From Plazaster borealis (lineage: Eukaryota > Echinodermata > Asteroidea > Forcipulatida > Labidiasteridae), in contig JAJGQC010000642.1 of assembly GCA_021014325.1 (NCBI GenBank), positions 62,001 to 126,000 on the forward strand: 64,000 nucleotides of DNA. The letters are read 5' to 3'. The translations under genes and the position numbers were made by a program. This document shows, one piece after another, positions 56,525 through 64,000 of the stretch. Within the stretch, counting starts at the first letter, position 1. Every line of letters begins with the position of its first letter. The notes beneath the pieces were generated by a model. That model saw nothing but the letters and a program-made list of their open reading frames with translations. It made no database searches and was not told the origin of the DNA.

Positions 56525-57440
56525 ACTTACTGTACTACGCTTTGCCGCTTTGCCTATATTGCCAAGTCAATGAATATTATGACAATTTCTGCAAAAATTC
56601 ACTCTTTTCATATAGCCTCTGAAATTCATGTATCACTAAACAAATTCTTTATGACTGAGATTAGTCTCTTTGTGAAGCTCTACTTAAAGTGAAAGCAGGC
56701 CAAAACAAACAAAAGCGATTAAAAATAGTCGCAACTCCCGGGGGCCTGTAAAATCAGAGCAGGCAGAGTGGCCTCGTATACCGTGCTATAGCGTCGCCAG
56801 GCCCCCTCTGCTCTGATGCACCGCACTGCACTGCACTACACTAGTCGTAGTAATTAACTCCATCTAATCATGAGGAAGATGATCTAATTGACTACAACTT
56901 CAAGTACAATGTTAAAGAAAATAAACACAGAAAAACTACATTAACTTACTTAAAACTATGCCTGGCAAAACCTTACGCAGTACTTCGATCGATCTCCTGG
57001 ACGCACGCCTCCTGGACCTTGTTGTTGTCTGTGCTGTGTGTGTGTTTCACGTGTGCGATAACAATGGCGGCGTGACGACGGGCTGCTTCAAGACTCCCGA
57101 ATTATGTCGTGCGCACGCGATAATATGTCGTGCGCACGAGATAATTATGTCGTGCGCACGAGATAATATGTCGTGCGCACGAGATAATACGTCGTGCGCA
57201 CGAGATAATATGTCGTGCGCACGAGATAATATGTCGTGCGCACGAGATAATATGTCGTGCGCACGAGATAATATGTCGTGCGCACGAGATAATATGTCGT
57301 GCGCACGAGATAATATGTCGTGCGCACGAGATAATATGTCGTGCGCACGAGATAATATGTCGTGCGCACGAGATAATATGTCGTGCGCACGAGATAATTT
57401 TTTTTTTTTTTTTTTTTTTTATTTGCCTTTAGGGGCTCCG
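56525..57440 (-). repeat. Right long terminal inverted repeat of the 15.8-kb element
   Basis: Inverted counterpart of 41665-42680 with the same block order. Slightly shorter because the array has fewer copies and the 55-bp segment is absent. Confidence 0.9.
57104..57398. repeat. 21-bp tandem array, about 14 copies (right)
   Basis: Unit ATAATATGTCGTGCGCACGAG, the complement of the left unit, with one degenerate inner copy (the first, reading GCGATAATATG) and one spacing variant. Ends in a T-run matching the left A-run. Confidence 0.95.
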
Positions 57441-58039
57441 TACGATGGTAATTTGCAAAAACTATAAAAAAAAAATTAAAAAAAATTGTCAATAAGTCTT
57501 GGCTTTCAAATCTGATTTTTTAAAAAGTTATGAATCTGTTTATGTTTCTTAACATTTATAATAAAGCATATCAATAAACAGTGATATTTGAATCACCAAG
57601 CCAATGTTTAAATTTTAATGTTATTAATAATAAATGATATGAGGGTTTTAAAAAAATTCTCCAGACTGTTAGAAAATGATATAAGGCACATGGCTTCTTT
57701 AAGCCTCTGTATATTTTTCCCCAGAATGCTCAGCAGAATTTTAAGTCACATGATTTTATCATCGTGAATTGTGAATTGAAAAATTGTTCGATGAAACTTT
57801 TTCGGCGGGCAAATTTTTTTATGGCCCCGACAGTATGACATATTTTTGTACCTTCTAGAAATGCCTAAAATACCACAAATTTTTGCAATACAAGTGCAAC
57901 TTGCCAGTGGAGCCTCACATAATTCTAAGTTTTGGTCAAAGGAGAGAGACTCTTTGCTTGGCAAGTCAAACCACAAAAATTGTATCCAGGGACTGTTTAC
58001 ATCGCGCGCAGAGAGGTAAAAGATTTGCATCGATTTCAG
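57441..58039. other. Right flank of the 15.8-kb element
   Basis: Begins with the second TACGATGGTA. AT-rich, no gene recognised. Would have been adjacent to 41654 before insertion. Confidence 0.4.
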
Positions 58040-58600
58040 GGATGCCCTGAAAACAGGACCTCCTACGATACATCGGCGTCTTTAAGATAAGAAGCCCAGC
58101 CTAGCCACACGTTGGCAATTCGGCAATTCGTTGTGTGCATTGACATGTAATGGCGTGGGGACGCTTAGCTGGTGAAGAAAACAGGTGGAGAGGCTCGACT
58201 TTTCAGGTATTTAGTCATTCTCAGCTATTTAGCAGTCTGCTATTTATTGTAAAATATAGTGGATGAACATGAAGGATTATTCCTGCTTGCATTATTATTT
58301 ATTAATATTTTATTAGGCATCTTCCCATTATTAAACTTACACAACAAATCGATGATCATGTTAATCACGAATACTACTATTGTATTGGGGCAGTGATCAT
58401 GAAATGTGAACATGGAAAGATCTACTTCCTTGTTCAATGCTTCAACTAGGATGCTTTGCTGACTATCAGATTCAGAAATGCTTGATCATCATGTATGTTG
58501 ACTTTAATTTTTACAGGGGTTTTTTGGGGGTGAATGAAGAAAAAAATATCCCATCCTATTTTTGATTGTTCTAAATCATCTTCCCATTTTCACGAATGTC
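58040..58600. repeat. Repeat T, copy 2
   Basis: Collinear with 35370-35865: GATACATCGGCGTCTTTAAG, GTGAAGAAAACAGGTGGAGA, and GAAAAAAATATCCCATCC. Same orientation as copy 1 and on the same side of its gene copy. Confidence 0.55.
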
Positions 58601-58675
58601 GGTCACTTCGTACCCTAAGCCAAGTCATACACGTATGACGTGACTTGGGTTAGGTACAATTGTTAAAACCAACAA

Positions 58676-59787
58676 GCGCCGTCGGATGGTTTTGGAGGAG
58701 GCAACCTCGCTGCTTTTCCGAGGAGTGGGGACACAAAGTGTCATCAGAGGCTTTTAAAGAGACAAAATAAAAGATGAAACATGTTCAGCATCTCTAATCA
58801 TTATGTGAAATTCTTTACAAGGAAGGAAAAGGAGGAAAACAAAAAAATGTAAACTTCAAAAACAATTTAATGCAAAAATTTTGCTTTATAATTTTGAAAC
58901 AATTTAACTCACCAGACCACCGGTGCTGTACTGTGTTGTTAACCCGTCTGCAGATTGGGCGAGCTTGGTCTTCAAGATGTGTGCTCTGAGAGCCTCCATC
59001 TGAGGGGTTAACTTTGCAGTCAGGGGACGCAGCAACATCTGGGTGACCTCACTTGTTGATGGCGGAATAATCTTATCTGAAAATGACACTGTAGGTGGGT
59101 TAGTAAAGGAACAAACATGGGATGAAATTTCACCCACAGTTACATGGACCTTGCATGCTGTGCACTTCATAGCTGTACTCAAAAATAACCTAGCAAAATA
59201 TCCTCGGGGGGCAGTGATGCTCTTGAAGTGCACTGGTACTTGACACACTGGACATGGGGCGCCTGAAAGATTCATAGTGGGCTGTCAAACACTCGGAACC
59301 AAATAAATGCATGCAAGGTGTCTCCAGGGCATTGTCAAGTAAACAGGTGCAAATTTTACATTCTGGGGCTATACTCAACAATGGCTCAAAGTTGGGAATC
59401 TTATCCCTGGAGACTGTGGGTGAGGGAGACTGTTGAAGTGCTCTAGACATGCGGGGTAATCCTAGGCCTGCCACTCCCTGGGTTTTTCTGCTTCTTTTTT
59501 CGACCAGCTTTTAGCTGTTGGGCAGAATTTGTACACACAGTGCAGACACCTGTTCTTGGGTGGGGTGGCCAGCCGGGGGCAGCTTTCCTGGATGAAAGAA
59601 AAAGACAAGTAAAACAAGATGAAAGAAAAAGACAAGTAAAACAAGTAAAACAAGAATGACACATGTGTGGGGGGTGAGTACTTTCGTCATCAAGGGAGAC
59701 GTCAACCTGAAATGTGATAACAATTTTGTCTACGTATTTGGCACAACTCTTAGCACATTTCCCAGCCTTCGTCTCAGACGATGACAA
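58676..59787 (-). pseudogene. RING/RAG1-N-like transposon protein, right copy, 5' part only
   Basis: Minus strand from 5': a Cys/His-rich start (59787-59460: THPPHMCHSC, CTVCTNSAQQLKAG); the RING part (CKICTCLLDNALETPCMHLF, then SECL); after a one-base frame change CPVCQVPVHFKSITAPRGYF; then MKCTACKVHVTVGEISSHVC and SEVTQMLLRPLTAKLTPQME (to 58917), then a further exon (58770-58676) ending at IRRR. The RING lacks one expected zinc ligand (HLFGSEC instead of HLFCSEC). A 27-bp tandem repeat (59592-59653) interrupts the first exon. Similarity to the left copy stops at about 58676, where sequence jumps to repeat T: everything corresponding to 35.9-40.2 kb is absent. This is an internal-deletion derivative. 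Confidence 0.6.
59592..59653. repeat. 27-bp tandem duplication in a pseudogene exon
   Basis: GATGAAAGAAAAAGACAAGT + AAAACAA occurs twice, then a partial third AAGTAAAACAAG. Confidence 0.85.
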
Positions 59788-59789
59788 GC

Positions 59790-60620
59790 ACCGCCCCCCA
59801 CTACAGTCTACATAACCTTTTGAGAATTTTGTTGTGATCGTCCATGTTGAATCTGTATTTCAGAAAGAAAAAAATAATTTTTTATGATTAAACAGTTTTA
59901 ACAATATAAAGTTCACCTTTGAAAAACAATTTTTGCAACTTCTTACTTTTTAACTTTTAGTATGATCAAATCGTCGTCGTTTTTACGAATCGACGATTTA
60001 GCCCTGCAGCCAAAAATACGGGTTTTTAGAAAATCGAGTTTGAAGTTGAACTTTTTTTCAAACTATTGTTTGGGACACTACTTACTATTTATTATTTTGT
60101 TCTTTGAAAGTTTACTATCAAAATAAAGCTGAGTACTTCAGTCATTCAGAACTATCAGTATTTTTCAATTCTGCGACTTTTTGATGAGTAACTAATTCCT
60201 AAACACATTTGTCACTTCGTAAAACCCTAAAAACAGACCTTCCCGCAGAGCACTGTGTACAAACCAATGCGTATTTAGATTTGTCACTTCGTAAACGGTA
60301 CTGAAATTTCGTAAAAACCCAATCGTTAAGCCACGCCTATTTTGGCACTGTGCCCGCTCTATGTAGTTCAATGGACTTCAGTGGCCAATTTTGATTTGTC
60401 ACTTCGTAAAAACAAAACATGAAAAATATACCATTCGTCGGTTATTCTAATTAGTGTAATTACGATAGTATAACGTATTAGGTCCTGAAACTTTGTGAAA
60501 ATGTTAACAGCATTGCATACATCAATAATTTACAAAAAAAACGATGTGATAAATTTTATGATTTTTGACACTTTGTCACTTCGTAAAAAGAAGAAATGTC
60601 CTAAAATAAGGTTGTCAATT
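59790..60620. repeat. Upstream region with four spaced TTTGTCACTTCGTAA motifs
   Basis: GTCACTTCGT occurs at 60211, 60283, 60398 and 60575, same strand, each followed by A-rich sequence. A fifth, also on the + strand, lies at 58602, at the other side of the gene fragment. No gene in this stretch. Confidence 0.7.
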
Positions 60621-61845
60621 TTGTAAAATGGACAAAGTTGTTTGTTGAAATTTAAAAAGTGTCCGGTTTTTTTTAAAATTTGTACTGTAATAAATTACAC
60701 TGTTATAATACTAATCTAAACATGATCATATACTTTAAACTCTAGCTAGGAATTGATAAATGTTTTGAAAAAAATAAAATAAAGGTTGGCCAAGCCTGTT
60801 GATTTGTATTAAGCTTGGAGTGTTTATACGGGGTTGTTAAAAACATTCTCAGTCTGAACATTTTTATTTATTATTATTATTTGTTTCTCATTTATTAATA
60901 ATGCCTTTAACTTCATATTAGGCCTGATTTATGGCTTAAAAACTTTCATAAGATTTGCCAGAATAAGTTATTTGGCCATGGTTAAAGCATGAAGCAGCTA
61001 CATGACCCCCTTCTATTTAAGCCTATTGTTTGTTTATTCAGGCAGAACGCTACGAGTGAACATTTAGCGACCCCAACCAACACACACAAACACGCCCGAC
61101 AAACGCCTGGTTTTAACGGCAGTCCGTTGTGGCTTGGTCCGTCTGAGCATGTTTCTCGTGAAATGTTACGGGTGTCAAATTACAAATTAACCTTGACGAG
61201 AATTACACAATGTATACCGTTACACAATGTATACCGTTTAGCTCTCAAGTGAAAACCAACATCATTCGTCAAATAATCTGAAAACTGAAGTTAAAACAAT
61301 GGGATTTTCGTAGATTTGCGCACAATTATACAATCTATGTTTTATTTTTGTTTATATTTTAAAGAAATTTTGGGTGGGGCTTTGGGATAAAGTAAACAAA
61401 AATTGGGTTCATTTACCATGAAGTGCGTCCAGAACATCAATCGGTAGCGACAGATCTACATATAAATAGAAGGCAACGCTTAGCCTAGAATGATGATTGG
61501 CTAATGGAGGATCGGTTTGGATGTTAAATATTCATTCATAAACACCCCACAGTTTCGCTATTCCTATTGGTGGAGAACACGTATAACCGGCTGGGCTTCG
61601 CGTATTGGACGCGCAAGCTCCGCCAATTTACTTACGCGGAACGCAATATATGGCTATAGTTCCCGCGCGTAGCCTAATCTTTTTGTACACGCGGGTACAC
61701 ACAACCCAACGCGCACAAAACAGAATTTTACAAAGGTTTTTGAAAATGTACAAACTTCGATGTCAGAGATGGTCTTTTTACCACCGATTTTCCTTAATTT
61801 TTCACTTTTTAACAAAATGGCATTCATGAATGGAAATAAATGAGT
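60621..61845. other. No gene recognised
   Basis: AT-rich to 61.4 kb; from 61540 CpG and CCAAT-type strings (CTATTCCTATTGGTGG, CGTATTGGACGCGC) appear, which could be the promoter region of the Harbinger gene that starts at 62249. ACACAATGTATACCGTT is duplicated in tandem at 61205-61240. Confidence 0.35.
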
Positions 61846-61965
61846 AGTGACTCGTTCTTAATAAACGGCCGTTTAAAACCTTGCAGGCGGCTCGGGCCTT
61901 TATCGCACGGCCACGACCCTCACCCTGCCGGTTTTAAATGGCCGTTTAAGAACTCGTCTCCACTC
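61846..61965. repeat. Inverted repeat, arms of about 42 bp, around AAACGGCC
   Basis: AGTGACTCGTTCTTAATAAA then CGGCCGTTTAAAACC on the left; GGTTTTAAATGGCCGTTTAA then GAACTCGTCTCCACT on the right. A 38-bp GC-rich centre separates them. A small MITE or a Harbinger subterminal structure. Confidence 0.7.
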
Positions 61966-62074
61966 TTTTATTCCAATATTACGTTATCTTTCCCGCCAGT
62001 TCTACTTTCCCTTTTGTTGATTAGTCCGTTTAAAAACCTTTGAAATCTCAAAGCCCGCGAACGTATTTTGATAT

Positions 62075-62225
62075 TTTGAGTAACTCGTCCTAACTCGGGA
62101 CGCGTCCTAGGAATGATTTCACAAAAGATAGGAAGGGTTTAACGTGTCCTAATTACCTTGGAAACGGCCCCGAACCCGTCCTAACTTAGGATCGGTACGA
62201 GGGTCGTCCTAGCGATGATTTTGCG
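62075..62225. repeat. CTCGTCCTAACTCGGGACG-type repeat upstream of the second Harbinger gene
   Basis: ACTCGTCCTAACTCGGGACG with CGTCCTAGGAATGATTT (62082-62118) is followed by CCCGTCCTAACTTAGGATCG and CGTCCTAGCGATGATTT (62174-62223). They are two diverged direct units, plausibly the left terminal/subterminal repeats of the Harbinger element. Confidence 0.5.
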
Positions 62226-62248
62226 TTATGTTTGTACGTTAACGATGT

Positions 62249-64000
62249 ATGTTGCTTGATACAATAATGGCGCTGCTACTTTTGGCTGACCACGAAGCGA
62301 GACGGGCGCTCCGTAGAGAACGGCTCTTCCGTGACAGAAGGAATCCGCTGGAAAGCTTGAATGAGGAGGAAATTTACCGTAGATACAGATTTACGAGGCA
62401 GGGGATACTGCAACTGCTAGACAGGGTTGGTGACCAACTGCAACATGAAACACGGGTAATTAGAATACAGTAAAAGGACAATAGTAATATAATACTTGAA
62501 ATTAAATAGTTTGTTGCAACGACTTTCACCAACAAACAATACGGCTCTGAAACAATTCAGAGCTGTGCATACCACCCGCAAGAGTTTGTTTTAGTTTTGT
62601 TTAGCGCCACCATTAGTCAGTGTGTTGATGTGTAAATATTGCGTAGCCTCAGCAGTACGGATGTTTACATCCGTCGTTTCTATTGCAATTGCATACACTT
62701 GGTTAATATGCGGCAGGGTAGTTAATTGATTTACAAAGAATTATAGGCGGCTGTAATTGGGCTAGGCCCTAGTTTTAAGAAAAGCTTCGCAAAGCACAAT
62801 CCTCATTTCAATTCAGACAATTTCTATCATCGGAAGTACTTATGATTATAAACCTAGCCTAGCCTAGCGATTGTACATTGCTTTATACTTATATAAAGCT
62901 AAATTTGACATCTACTGGATGATCTTCATGTTATCAAATGTCAACACCTGACTGGCCAATGACAACAACACTAACATCACAAATATATAATTACGGAATG
63001 AAATGGTGGATTTAATAATAATTTTAACAAGGTACATCTGAAATTTATGACACAGGGACACACATGAGTATATGCAAAAAATGACATGGATGTCATGTTG
63101 TTTTATTTATTAATTTCAAATTGTTTACAAATATTTCACGAAACAAGTCTTATCATTAAAAAAACCAAAAATAAGTAGGCGTAGTAGTAGTAGTACTTTT
63201 CAAATGTAGGCCTACCCAGCAAAAACTGGGGTGTTAAAATTGACAACAGGGTCTTGTCACATAGACACAAACAAACAAGTATTTGGAATCAAAATTTACA
63301 TCATATGGTGTTAAAATAACACAAATTTCTGCCAAAACAATTACATTGGTGTTATTTTAACACCCTATGATGTTAATTTGTAATTTTTTCCATCTATATG
63401 TGACAAAACCCTGGTGTCAATTTTAACACCCCCCGTTTTTGCAGTGTATGTAACATTATTTGTATTCACAAAATAATTGAATTTGTTTTCATATTTAACT
63501 CTAATACCAAAGAGATTAAAGATGGTATATGAAAGTAAAAAATAGTTCAACAATTTCAGGACATATGGATGAATAATTATTAATAATCACACCATGCTGC
63601 CAAAATTTTAATTAAAAAAACACTTTTCAGTCCACCATGAATTTATTACCCTCACAATCTTTACACAGAATTTAACTTCATCAATTTTAAATGTGAACAG
63701 CACAATGAATTTATTAGTCAATACTTTATCACATTGCTGGTTCACAAAGAGTGAAAAACACGTGGTTTCTCCAAGGAAGGTTGCACATTCAGTATAGGGA
63801 GAATAAAATAGCATACTTAGCTCTTTAAACCACCATTTTTAGAAATCATACTAAATAAGTACAAAGGAATTCGTTGATTTTAAATTGGACCCCAGGCATG
63901 TTTAAATAAATACAAATAATTGTAATGTGTGTGTTTTTTTCTGTTTAATTTGCAGAGAAACAATGTAATATCTCCATTAATGCAGCTCCTCACCACCCTT
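62249..64000 (+). CDS. HARBI1-like: Second HARBI1-type transposase, 5' part, cut by the window end
   Basis: First exon from an ATG at 62249 (or the later ATG at 62267) to about 62456: residues ALRRERLFRDRRNPLESLNE and EEIYRRYRFTRQGILQLLDR form the usual Harbinger N-terminal helix-turn-helix region. A donor (CACGG|GTAATT) follows. The next exon opens after TTAATTTGCAG at 63955 with NNVISPLMQLLTTL, the expected continuation, and runs off the window. The catalytic exons are therefore outside. This complements the first Harbinger copy, where only the catalytic exons are inside. Confidence 0.75.
62475..63216. other. Harbinger intron, no other gene
   Basis: AT-rich intron sequence; a GTAGTAGTAGTAGTA microsatellite at 63181-63195. 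Confidence 0.4.
63217..63447. mobile_element. Palindromic MITE with GGTGTTAAAATTGAC arms
   Basis: CAGCAAAAACTGGGGTGTTA at the left is complemented by TAACACCCCCCGTTTTTGCA at the right. Inner pairs (GGTGTTAAAATAACAC / GTGTTATTTTAACACC) make nearly all 230 bp foldable. It lies within the second Harbinger intron. Confidence 0.85.

Larger units (their letters stand above)
41665..57440. mobile_element. 15.8-kb integrase-type DNA transposon with about 1-kb TIRs and a SAM-HECT passenger
   Basis: The ends read CGGAGCCCCTAA at 41665 and TTAGGGGCTCCG at 57440, and the 10-bp string TACGATGGTA flanks both (41655-41664, 57441-57450). The inverted ends extend to about 42680 and 56525, including the 21-bp arrays and a conserved GC-rich part (GCGACGCTATAGCG). 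Inside: a two-exon rve-type DDE transposase on - near the right end, and a decayed multi-exon SAM-HECT ubiquitin ligase on + filling most of the rest. Further nested repeats sit at 43310-43690, 51560-51658, 52148-53357 and 53448-53896. Size and long TIRs recall Polintons, but no DNA polymerase B, ATPase or capsid gene is present. The nearest named group may be IS3EU-like or Ginger-like; I cannot decide. Confidence 0.88.

Noticed and set aside
41665..57440. The 15.8-kb element as a Polinton/Maverick
   Set aside because: Size and long TIRs fit, but there is no protein-primed DNA polymerase B, packaging ATPase, protease or capsid sequence, and the rve protein belongs to a different transposase group.

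Overview
This is a eukaryotic window, almost certainly from an animal. Coding blocks are split by GT..AG introns, intergenic DNA is AT-rich, and microsatellites, tRNA-derived SINE heads and palindromic MITEs are frequent. The MITE families (for example the one ending in a GGGCCCAATTTCATAGAGCTG-type repeat) and the gene families recall echinoderm genomes, perhaps a sea star. That assignment is inference from memory, not something the sequence proves. I found no convincing single-copy host gene: every recognisable coding block is a transposase, a transposon passenger, or a member of a transposon-associated family. The window reads as a nest of DNA transposons.

Region 1 (1-12.6 kb) is a three-level nest. 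A Harbinger element provides a HARBI1-type DDE transposase on + (five exons, 6904-8552) and a Myb/SANT-like partner on - (four exons, 12595-10021). The transposase's upstream intron seems to begin at base 4. It contains a TTAA-flanked MITE (298-6695), and that MITE contains a 6.03-kb ISL2EU-type transposon (493-6526; TSD AT; TIR TAGCCTCTGTCATG). The ISL2EU copy carries an intact spliced SAP-SWIM-YqaJ exonuclease gene on + and a THAP plus DDE transposase on - that is broken between the two domains.

Region 2 (12.6-34.7 kb) is repeat-rich. It holds two minus-strand genes: a seven-exon SAMD3-like gene (22986-17270) and a C2H2 zinc-finger/transposase-like gene (25770-23130). Several MITEs and tandem repeats surround them, and 27.8-34.7 kb is largely gene-empty.

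Region 3 (34.7-60.6 kb) holds two copies, in direct orientation, of a minus-strand gene with a RING-type zinc finger and RAG1-N-terminal-like cysteine motifs (tentatively the N-RAG-TP type). The left copy (40680-37667) is truncated at its 5' end and has several stops and frameshifts. The right copy (59787-58676) keeps the 5' end but has lost the rest by internal deletion. Between them lies the most striking object, a 15.8-kb transposon (41665-57440). It has about 1-kb terminal inverted repeats, each tipped by an array of a 21-bp repeat, and a perfect 10-bp flanking direct repeat. It encodes an intact-looking integrase-type (rve) DDE transposase on - (56060-54645) and, on +, a decayed SAM-HECT E3 ubiquitin ligase of the G2E3-like family (43187-51941).

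Region 4 (60.6-64 kb) starts a second Harbinger transposase gene (first exon 62249-62461, next exon 63955 onward) that runs off the window.
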